Positions 1 to 4,755 of a stretch of DNA of 9,549 nucleotides are shown piece by piece. The first letter of the stretch is position 1; each line of letters starts with the position of its first letter. Origin of the DNA: Treponema sp. UBA4328 (GTDB lineage: Bacteria; Spirochaetota; Spirochaetia; Treponematales; Treponemataceae); assembly GCA_002394465.1 (NCBI GenBank), contig DGTU01000176.1, forward strand, positions 1 to 9,549, written 5' to 3'. The notes under the pieces were generated by a model. That model saw only the letters and a list, made by a program, of their open reading frames with translations, had not been told where the DNA came from and searched no databases. The translations under genes were made by a program, and so were the position numbers.

Positions 1-376
1 CAACTGCTGTTGCCTTGTCGATACCTCGTTTGATTTCAATTGGAGTCATTCCGGCAGAAACGCTCTTGAGCCCCTCGCGAACGACTGCGTAAGCCAAAAC
101 TGTAGCTGTTGTTGTTCCGTCACCTGCCACATCGTTTGTCTTTGAAGCAACTTCACGAACAAGCTGTGCACCCATGTTCTCATAAGGATCTTTGAGCTCA
201 ACTTCCTTTGCGACAGAAACACCGTCTTTTGTGATTGTCGGTGCGCCGAATTTTTTGTCCAGCATAACCAGTCGGCCACAAGGTCCGAGAGTTACTTTTA
301 CAGCGCGGGCAATCTGCTCAACGCCACTAAGCATCTTTTTGCGAGCTTCTTCATTGAAAATCAACTGTTTAGCCAT
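1..376 (-). CDS. groEL: Chaperonin GroEL (Hsp60), N-terminal part, cut by the window edge
   Basis: The reverse strand encodes the first 125 residues of the 60-kDa chaperonin, the ATP-driven cytoplasmic folding cage. Translation starts MAKQLIFNEEARKKML and contains the diagnostic segments FGAPTITKDGVSVAKEVEL (about residues 43-61) and AGDGTTTATVLA (about 84-95). Asp51 and Asp86 correspond to E. coli D52 and D87 of the ATPase site. An AGGAGA ribosome site (plus-strand 382-387) lies 5 nt before the ATG. The family is about 540 residues, so roughly three quarters lie left of position 1. One oddity is that the nearly invariant TLGPKGRNV stretch reads TLGPCGRLV here (Cys33, Leu36). No groES precedes it, and no CIRCE element (TTAGCACTC-N9-GAGTGCTAA) is visible upstream, so it appears to be a stand-alone groEL not under classical HrcA control. 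Identity is essentially certain. Confidence 0.97.
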   Translation of the reverse strand, partial: MAKQLIFNEEARKKMLSGVEQIARAVKVTLGPCGRLVMLDKKFGAPTITKDGVSVAKEVELKDPYENMGAQLVREVASKTNDVAGDGTTTATVLAYAVVREGLKSVSAGMTPIEIKRGIDKATAV

Positions 377-424
377 TTTTTTCTCCTGTATTTTCAGTCG
401 GGATTTTTACCCGTTATTTGAATT

Positions 425-430
425 TGTATA
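425..430 (-). promoter_or_regulatory. Possible -10 element of groEL
   Basis: On the minus strand a TATACA hexamer lies about 50 nt before the groEL ATG, within A/T-rich DNA. No good -35 hexamer sits 16-18 nt upstream. A short CGGG-N7-CCCG inverted repeat (399-413) falls in the predicted leader. This is a weak, position-based call. Confidence 0.3.
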
Positions 431-490
431 CAGTAAAAAATAATAAAAATAATTCTAAACGGCAAGAAAAAAAGATGATTTACTGAAGGG

Positions 491-522
491 AAAAATAAAA
501 AACCGCCTCATGCAGGCGGTTT
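491..522 (-). terminator. Intrinsic terminator of the minus-strand small transcript
   Basis: A perfect 9-bp stem (500-508 with 514-522; AAACCGCCT/AGGCGGTTT) encloses a 5-nt loop. On the minus strand the stem is followed by a T-rich run (TTTTTTATTTTT) down to 491. On the plus strand there is no T-run, so it works for leftward transcription. It lies upstream of groEL and therefore ends a transcript that starts to its right, not groEL itself. Confidence 0.8.
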
Positions 523-595
523 ATAGATTGCCATGCTTCACGCTAAGTGAAGGGCGAAATATTAAGTTCTGCTCACGGCAGATATGTAAATGTGC

Positions 596-643
596 CTAAT
601 TATGACCCCGAATGAGGTCTGCTATTTTTGTCGGAAATTGCAT
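596..643 (-). CDS. Possible 15-aa leader-like peptide overlapping the basic peptide
   Basis: A perfect AAGGAGG (648-654) stands 4 nt before an ATG that opens a 15-codon frame, MQFPTKIADLIRGHN, ending in TAG. It lies wholly within the frame of the 26-aa ORF but in another phase, and the two stops overlap around 596-602. At most one is likely to be used. The stem-loop at 604-619 lies within its last codons, as in leader peptides, but no regulated gene follows before the terminator. This is weak support based only on the ribosome-site match. Confidence 0.2.
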   Translation of the reverse strand: MQFPTKIADLIRGHN

Positions 644-680
644 ATTGCCTCCTTCTCAAGCGGCCGGTGTGCGTCCTCAT
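600..680 (-). CDS. Possible 26-aa basic peptide inside the small transcript
   Basis: This ORF starts at the ATG at 680, begins MRTHTGRLRRRQYAISDK and ends at TAA, 26 codons in all. An AAGGAG sequence (685-690) sits 4 nt before the ATG, slightly close but usable, and the predicted transcript start (about 697) gives a very short leader. The peptide is strongly basic (six Arg, one Lys). The frame stays open upstream to 929, but that part crosses the promoter and A-tracts and is not believable as protein. No family is recognised, and the purine runs may be coincidental in a non-coding RNA. Confidence 0.25.
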   Translation of the reverse strand: MRTHTGRLRRRQYAISDKNSRPHSGS

Positions 681-702
681 CTCGCTCCTTACCACGTCTT
701 TA

Positions 703-730
703 ATGTTAGCACACCTTTTCTGAAATGCAA
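703..730 (-). promoter_or_regulatory. Sigma70-like promoter of the minus-strand small transcript
   Basis: On the minus strand, -35 TTGCAT (725-730) and -10 TAACAT (703-708) are separated by 16 nt, giving a start near 697. Phased A-tracts lie immediately upstream, in the UP-element position, which suggests strong expression. A 7-bp inverted repeat (GGTGTGC/GCACACC, at 709-715 and 666-672) brackets the -10 and start site. Confidence 0.55.
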
Positions 731-733
731 GTG

Positions 734-771
734 TTTTTTTTAATTTTTTTAAATTTTTTAGTTTTTTTTTT
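734..771. promoter_or_regulatory. Four phased A/T tracts (likely curved DNA or UP element)
   Basis: Plus-strand T runs at 734-741, 744-750, 754-759 and 762-771 have centres about 9.5-10 bp apart, close to one helical turn. Phased A-tracts of this kind are known to bend DNA. Here they end just before the -35 of the minus-strand promoter, so they probably raise its activity. No stable GC-rich hairpin precedes the T runs on the plus strand, so I do not read them as a terminator. Confidence 0.55.
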
Positions 772-772
772 A

Positions 773-860
773 GCCCCGGCCGGAGCGACGCGGAAACGTT
801 GCGCAGCAATGAAGGCACTGCCGGAACCGCGCAGGACGGGTTCCAGTTTAACTGTTCCCG
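773..860. repeat. GC-rich intergenic island with nested inverted repeats
   Basis: An abrupt GC-rich block sits between A/T tracts and an A/T-rich promoter. It contains CCGGCCGG (778-785), a CGCGG...CCGCG pair flanking smaller TTGC/GCAA and GGC/GCC pairs, and a dyad at 837-860 in which CGGG/CCCG flank CAGTT-T-AACTG. No credible protein is encoded on either strand. It could be a dispersed genomic repeat, a remnant, or a protein-binding region upstream of the FecR operon. One copy in one window cannot distinguish these. Confidence 0.4.
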
Positions 861-900
861 GATTGTGATGTGACTGTGCTCCGAAAAAATAATCTCAAAC

Positions 901-929
901 ATGACAAATTCTGAATGCTGTGTTATCAT
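901..929 (+). promoter_or_regulatory. Sigma70-like promoter of the FecR/cyclase operon
   Basis: ATGACA (901-906) and TATCAT (924-929) are separated by exactly 17 nt, close to the TTGACA/TATAAT consensus. The predicted start, near 936, gives a leader of about 26 nt that includes the GAGGG ribosome site (952-956) before the ATG at 962. Confidence 0.6.
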
Positions 930-961
930 TCTATTTATAATTTTCTGTGACGAGGGTTTTT

Positions 962-1372
962 ATGAAAAAGATTTTCTTTATTCTTACTGCTGCTCTGTTT
1001 CAGACTCTGCTTTTTGCTGAAGCTGATTATGTAGTTAAGTCAGTTAACGGTAAGGTTCAGTATGAGGTTTCATCAGGAAACTGGAAAAAGGTTTCTGCAG
1101 GTCAGGAACTGTCAGCAAAGACTGTAATTGATACGAGCCTCAATTCTAATGTTGTTCTTAAAGGAAAAAACGGAGACGTAACGATTAAGTCAATGCAGAA
1201 AGGTTCTATTCAGGAACTTACTTCAAATGTTGCAAAAGCCGGTTCACTTAAGAAAAATAAGGGACTGAATAAGGCTGGAATTGCGGGTGCATCCGGTTCA
1301 GGCGGAAAAGGCGTTGCTACTGCTTCTTCACGTGCATCTGAAGCCAAGGCTGATTTTGACTGGGATGAGTAA
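962..1372 (+). CDS. Small secreted FecR-like protein, first of a tandem pair
   Basis: A 136-aa protein with a signal peptide (MKKIFFILTAALFQTLLFA, likely cut near residue 19-20), so it acts outside the inner membrane. Residues about 24-90 read like a FecR-type domain: V(x)G(x)V, W-K-x-V-x-A-G-Q-x-L, V-I-x-T-S-L, then G-D-V-T-I-K and Q-K-G. This beta-rich fold is often found in envelope sensing. A lysine-rich segment, SLKKNKGL, and a low-complexity Gly/Ser/Ala tail ending DFDWDE follow. The ATG at 962 is chosen over a GTG at 947 because GAGGG lies at the right distance from 962 and the signal peptide starts there. The next gene, 24 nt downstream, is a paralogue (about 60% identical by hand alignment). 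FecR function in iron signalling is not implied; no FecI or TonB receptor is nearby. Confidence 0.8.
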   Translation: MKKIFFILTAALFQTLLFAEADYVVKSVNGKVQYEVSSGNWKKVSAGQELSAKTVIDTSLNSNVVLKGKNGDVTIKSMQKGSIQELTSNVAKAGSLKKNKGLNKAGIAGASGSGGKGVATASSRASEAKADFDWDE

Positions 1373-1396
1373 CGGTTTAATAAGGGGAGAAATAAT

Positions 1397-1810
1397 ATGA
1401 AAAAACTGATTTGCGTTCTGTTTGCTGCTGTCCTTGGAATCTGTGCTGTTTTTGCAGCAGATTCATATTCTGTAAAATCTGTTACAGGAAAGGTTATGTA
1501 TGAAGCAGCTCCTGGAGAATGGAAGAACGTTACTGCAGGACAGAAGCTTTCTTCTTCTGCTGTAATCAACACGAGCCTTGATGCCGTTCTTGTTCTTTCC
1601 GGTGATACAGGTGACGTAACAATCAAGGCAATGCAGAAAGGAACGATTCAGTCGCTTACTGCTTCTGCTGCCGGCGGAAAGTCTCTCAAGAAAAACAAGG
1701 GACTTAAAAAAAATTCCATTGCCGGTGCTTCAACATCTAACTCAAAAGGAGTTCCTACTGCTTCGACCCGTTCAACAGGCCTTAAGGAAGATCAGCCTTG
1801 GGATGACTAA
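1397..1810 (+). CDS. Small secreted FecR-like protein, second of a tandem pair
   Basis: A 137-aa paralogue of the preceding gene, aligning without gaps over 112 residues from VKSV to the C-terminus, with roughly 67 identities counted by hand. It has a clear signal peptide (MKKLICVLFAAVLGICAVFA, cleavage near residue 20-21), then the FecR-like domain with VKSVTGKV, EWKNVTAGQKL, INTSL and TGDVTIKAMQKG. The tail repeats the paralogue's motifs SLKKNKGL, IAGAS, KGVxTASxR and an acidic Trp end (PWDD). A strong AGGGGAG ribosome site (1383-1389) precedes the ATG. It is co-transcribed with its neighbour, and an intrinsic terminator follows 16 nt after the stop. The likely role is as an extracytoplasmic accessory to the CHASE2 cyclase downstream; that is inferred from gene order only. 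Confidence 0.8.
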   Translation: MKKLICVLFAAVLGICAVFAADSYSVKSVTGKVMYEAAPGEWKNVTAGQKLSSSAVINTSLDAVLVLSGDTGDVTIKAMQKGTIQSLTASAAGGKSLKKNKGLKKNSIAGASTSNSKGVPTASTRSTGLKEDQPWDD

Positions 1811-1826
1811 ATAAAACTTATACATG

Positions 1827-1861
1827 AAGGGGCTGTCGTAAAAGGCAGCCTTTTTGTTTTT
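1827..1861 (+). terminator. Intrinsic terminator between the FecR pair and the cyclase
   Basis: An 11-bp stem (1827-1837 with 1844-1854, including three G-U pairs) around the loop GTAAAA is followed by a T-rich run to 1861. It stands only 14 nt before the cyclase start, and I saw no convincing promoter between them. The cyclase is therefore probably expressed by read-through, at a lower level than the secreted proteins. Confidence 0.75.
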
Positions 1862-1875
1862 ACAGGAATGTCATT

Positions 1876-4656
1876 ATGAAAAAGTATGTTAAGATTGCAA
1901 TTGCGTTATTGAGCGCACTGTTGTGTTCGCTCCTTGTCTTTACTTCGGTTGAAAGCAAGGTTGCGGATTCCTTCCAGAGGGCACTGCCGTCACTGACAGA
2001 AAGCAGAAATGTCGTAATGCTCAGTGTTGATGATGCTGCCATTGAAAATATCGGTACATGGCCGTTCAGCCGTGATGTTTATGCCGAGTCGATGATTACA
2101 CTTAAGGAACTCGGTGCCCGTTCCGTCGTATTCGATTTGAGCTTCCTGGACAAGAGTCCTGCGAAAGTTGATGAACGCTATGTAACGGAAACCCTGCCGG
2201 AATATGTTGATGAAAACATTACCGGGCTTTCTGAATCCGTAAAGACTGTCCTCAGGCGTACCGTAAACAAGGAAGTTTCTCCGCGGATTGCCGGACAGAT
2301 GATTGAAGATTTATCCGAAGAAACTAAAAATAAGCTTGATACGTCGATTTCATACGTAATCCGTTCCCAGGATGCACTTCTCGCAAACGGACTTACTTTT
2401 TTTGGCTCTTCATACCTGACGCTTACCGCTGACAATGAAACTGCAATTCCTGAAGAATATATGTCTTACCTTGAAGACTATATTGCACTCAAGAACGTTA
2501 CTTCAGACGGTGATACGCTTACGCCGGTATTTTCCGGAGGACAGCCTGCAATTCCGGATCTGATGACTCATGCAAGGGGTGCCGGTTTTGTTAATGCCGC
2601 TCCTGATAATGACGGATACCTGAGACGCCTTAATCTTGTTGTAAAAATCAATGACAGATATTACGGACAGCTCATGCTTGTTCCTCTCCTTGAATATTTC
2701 GGCAATCCTGAAGTTGTCGTATCTGATTCTAAAATCATTATTCGTGATGCAGACAACGGGGAAGAGAAAAAAGACATCGTAATTCCGCGTGACCGTTATG
2801 GAAGCGTTCTCGTAAAGTATCCTAAAAAATTCTATGCTGATTACAACGGAACGAGCATCTGGAATGTTTACCGTCTGTCGCTTCTGGACCGCGAACTTTA
2901 CAGCTGTATTGAAGAAATGAATGCCGGCGGACTGCTTGAGGCCTGGAACGGAGAGAATCCGGTTGAACTTTATAGTTCTGCAGGATACCTGAAGGAAGCC
3001 CTTTATTCCGGCGAAAATCCGGGGGAAGGAATTACTTATGCTGTGTTCCTCGATTACAGGAAAAAGTATTTTGACGTAATGAAATCAATCCTTTCTGATG
3101 AGTTTATTGAAAAGACCCGCATTTACTTTAAAGATGACGAAGAAACTTCATCATATATCGACGAATACTTTACTTATGCATGTGAACTTTTTGAGAACTA
3201 TGCATCGTCATTTGAGACGATGAAACAGAAGCTTGAAGATACGTTCTGTATCGTGGGAACCTGTGCAACAAGTACAACTGACTACGGACTTACACAGTAT
3301 GAGGAACACTATCCTAATCCTGGTGTTCATTACACGATTGCAAACCAGATTCTTGCCGGTGACTTTGTAAAGGACAGCCCGCTCTTTGTTGCGGTGCTCA
3401 TTGCATTTATACTTTCGCTTGCATACGGAATTATTTCCTGCAGGATGGAAAGCATCGGTAAGCAGATTGTTGTCGGTATTGCAATGATATTTGCGGCTTT
3501 TGTGACTCTGCTTGTTATTTTCATTCTGTTCAGGCTTTATCTCGGTGCTGCAGTTCCAATCCTGTCAGTCATAATTACTTTCGTTGGAATTACGGTGCTG
3601 AATCTTCTTACGACTTCCAAAGACAAAAAATTCATAAAATCTGCTTTCAGTCAGTGTCTTGCGCCTGCCGTTGTTGATGAAATCGTAAAAAATCCATCTT
3701 CATTCAAGCTCGGCGGACAGACAATTGACATGACGGCAATCTTCACTGATATTCAGAAATTCTCAGGCTTCAGTGAACTGCTGAGTGCTGCCCAGCTCGT
3801 AGCCCTGCTTAACTTTTACCTCACGAGAATGTCTGACATCATCATGAATAACCGCGGAACGGTTGATAAATATGAAGGAGATGCTATCGTTGCCTTTGTA
3901 GGCGCTCCGGTTAAAACTTCTGAACATGCAGCCCTCGCATGCCGTGCAGCCGTCAGTATGAAAAAGGCTGAGCATGAGATGAACTTATATATTGAACAGA
4001 TTGCTGCCGGGGAAAAACCTGCTGACATGGACGGTGACCTCTATGATGCATTCTGCATTATGGTAAAGAACGGAAAGAAAATCTTTACGCGTATCGGCCT
4101 GAATTCCGGAGAAATTGTTGCCGGATACATGGGTTCAACCAACAAGAAAAATTACACCGTAATGGGAAACAACGTAAACCTTGCAAGCCGTCTGGAAGGC
4201 GTAAACAAGCAGTACAGGACGGGCGGAATCCTTATGAGTGAGGCAACAAGAAAAGGTCTTGATGACAGTTTCATTGTCCGCAGTCTCGACAGGGTTCAGG
4301 TTGTAAATGTCGTTACTCCGATCAGGCTTTATGAACTGCTTGACCTCAGGGAGAATTCCGGTGAGAAGCTTTTGAAATATGTTGAAGAATGGGAAAAGAC
4401 CATGAAGCTTTTTGAATCAGAAGACTATCAGGGAGCCCTTGATGCATTTAAAAAGCTAAGTGAAGAATGTCCTTCTGATAATGTTGCAAAATATTATATT
4501 GAACTGATCGAAAAATTCTTTATAAAAGGCCGCTTCCCGGGAGAAAATGATGACTTCGGCGTTGCATATAATGCATCAAATCCTGAAAATATGAATCCGG
4601 AATGGAAGGGAACTCCGTTTGAGATTAAAGGAACCTTCAAGCTTCTGCAGAAATAG
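1876..4656 (+). CDS. CHASE2-domain membrane adenylate cyclase (class III, IIIb-type)
   Basis: A 926-aa sensor enzyme that should convert ATP to cAMP. In order: one N-terminal membrane helix (about 5-25); a large extracytoplasmic CHASE2-type region (about 27-495, with VVMLSVDDAAIENIGTWPFSR near its start); three membrane helices (about 503-522, 531-552, 556-578); and a cytoplasmic cyclase domain (about 605-800). Catalytic residues are intact: metal-binding Asp625 (IFTDIQKFS) and Asp669 (KYEGDAIVAF), purine-specifying Lys665 and Thr761 (YTVMG), and transition-state Asn768 and Arg772 (VNLASRLEG). Lys plus Thr marks the class IIIb group, several of which are known to respond to bicarbonate. The C-terminus (about 820-870) has a TPR-like helical segment. 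An AGGA ribosome site (1864-1867) fits the ATG at 1876. The CHASE2 region is longer than usual, and about 35 residues are inserted between the two halves of the catalytic domain. The ligand is unknown. Confidence 0.93.
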   Translation: MKKYVKIAIALLSALLCSLLVFTSVESKVADSFQRALPSLTESRNVVMLSVDDAAIENIGTWPFSRDVYAESMITLKELGARSVVFDLSFLDKSPAKVDERYVTETLPEYVDENITGLSESVKTVLRRTVNKEVSPRIAGQMIEDLSEETKNKLDTSISYVIRSQDALLANGLTFFGSSYLTLTADNETAIPEEYMSYLEDYIALKNVTSDGDTLTPVFSGGQPAIPDLMTHARGAGFVNAAPDNDGYLRRLNLVVKINDRYYGQLMLVPLLEYFGNPEVVVSDSKIIIRDADNGEEKKDIVIPRDRYGSVLVKYPKKFYADYNGTSIWNVYRLSLLDRELYSCIEEMNAGGLLEAWNGENPVELYSSAGYLKEALYSGENPGEGITYAVFLDYRKKYFDVMKSILSDEFIEKTRIYFKDDEETSSYIDEYFTYACELFENYASSFETMKQKLEDTFCIVGTCATSTTDYGLTQYEEHYPNPGVHYTIANQILAGDFVKDSPLFVAVLIAFILSLAYGIISCRMESIGKQIVVGIAMIFAAFVTLLVIFILFRLYLGAAVPILSVIITFVGITVLNLLTTSKDKKFIKSAFSQCLAPAVVDEIVKNPSSFKLGGQTIDMTAIFTDIQKFSGFSELLSAAQLVALLNFYLTRMSDIIMNNRGTVDKYEGDAIVAFVGAPVKTSEHAALACRAAVSMKKAEHEMNLYIEQIAAGEKPADMDGDLYDAFCIMVKNGKKIFTRIGLNSGEIVAGYMGSTNKKNYTVMGNNVNLASRLEGVNKQYRTGGILMSEATRKGLDDSFIVRSLDRVQVVNVVTPIRLYELLDLRENSGEKLLKYVEEWEKTMKLFESEDYQGALDAFKKLSEECPSDNVAKYYIELIEKFFIKGRFPGENDDFGVAYNASNPENMNPEWKGTPFEIKGTFKLLQK

Positions 4657-4675
4657 CCGCAGGCTTCCGGTACTC

Positions 4676-4704
4676 TTGAACAAAATGACAAAAAATGTTA
4701 TTTT
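4676..4704 (+). promoter_or_regulatory. Probable fabF promoter
   Basis: TTGAAC (4676-4681) and TATTTT (4699-4704) are 17 nt apart, giving a start near 4711 and a leader of about 45 nt. The -10 lies inside the right half of a perfect dyad, so transcription is probably repressible. The hexamers are moderate matches. Confidence 0.45.
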
Positions 4705-4708
4705 GTCA
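4686..4708. promoter_or_regulatory. Perfect 8-bp dyad overlapping the fabF -10 (candidate operator)
   Basis: TGACAAAA (4686-4693) and TTTTGTCA (4701-4708) form a perfect inverted repeat with a 7-nt spacer that covers the spacer and -10 of the predicted promoter. The arms are A/T-rich and not followed by a T-run, which argues against a terminator. The sequence does not match the FapR or FabT operators I know, so the regulator is unidentified. Confidence 0.5.
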
Positions 4709-4755
4709 AAGTAAAGTACTGGTATCTGTCCAGAATATTTTTAGGAGAACATATT

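Larger units (their letters stand above)
493..697 (-). ncRNA. Candidate small RNA of about 205 nt, family not recognised
   Basis: A self-contained minus-strand unit. A sigma70-like promoter (703-730) predicts a start near 697, and an intrinsic terminator ends it near 493. Besides the terminator stem, the transcript can form three compact hairpins: GACCUC-AUUC-GGGGUC (604-619, one G-U pair), UCUGC-CGUGA-GCAGA (568-582) and CUUCAC-UUAGC-GUGAAG (536-552). Its 5' third is purine-rich, with AAGGAG, GAGGA and AAGGAGG. I found no tmRNA, SRP-RNA or RNase P signature, and no 6S-like closing stem. It could instead be the mRNA of a tiny peptide, since two short ORFs with Shine-Dalgarno-like sequences lie in the 5' half. 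The transcription unit is well supported; its function is unknown. Confidence 0.5.

Noticed and set aside
493..697. tmRNA, 6S RNA or tracrRNA identity for the small transcript
   Set aside because: There is no CCA end or T-arm, no long closing stem with a central bubble, and no CRISPR repeat or cas gene in the window.
704..730. CIRCE-like TTAGCAC for HrcA control of groEL
   Set aside because: Only one imperfect half-site (TTAGCACAC) is present, with no matching GAGTGCTAA, and it is over 300 nt from groEL.
734..771. Plus-strand terminator from the T runs
   Set aside because: The only preceding hairpin is a weak bulged ACAC/GTGT stem, and no plus-strand gene lies upstream.
600..929. 109-aa minus-strand ORF upstream of groEL
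   Set aside because: Most of it translates A-tracts (Lys/Leu runs), a promoter and the GC-rich island. Only the last 26 codons have a plausible ribosome site.
947..961. GTG start extending the first FecR-like protein by five residues
   Set aside because: The ATG at 962 has the well-placed GAGGG site and begins a standard signal peptide.
1210..1626. 138-aa minus-strand ORF across the FecR pair
   Set aside because: It runs antisense to two well-supported genes with signal peptides and has no recognisable motif.
1868..1879. Three-codon ORF (ATG TCA TTA TGA) overlapping the cyclase start
   Set aside because: It is too short to separate from chance. AGGA at 1864-1867 fits the cyclase ATG.
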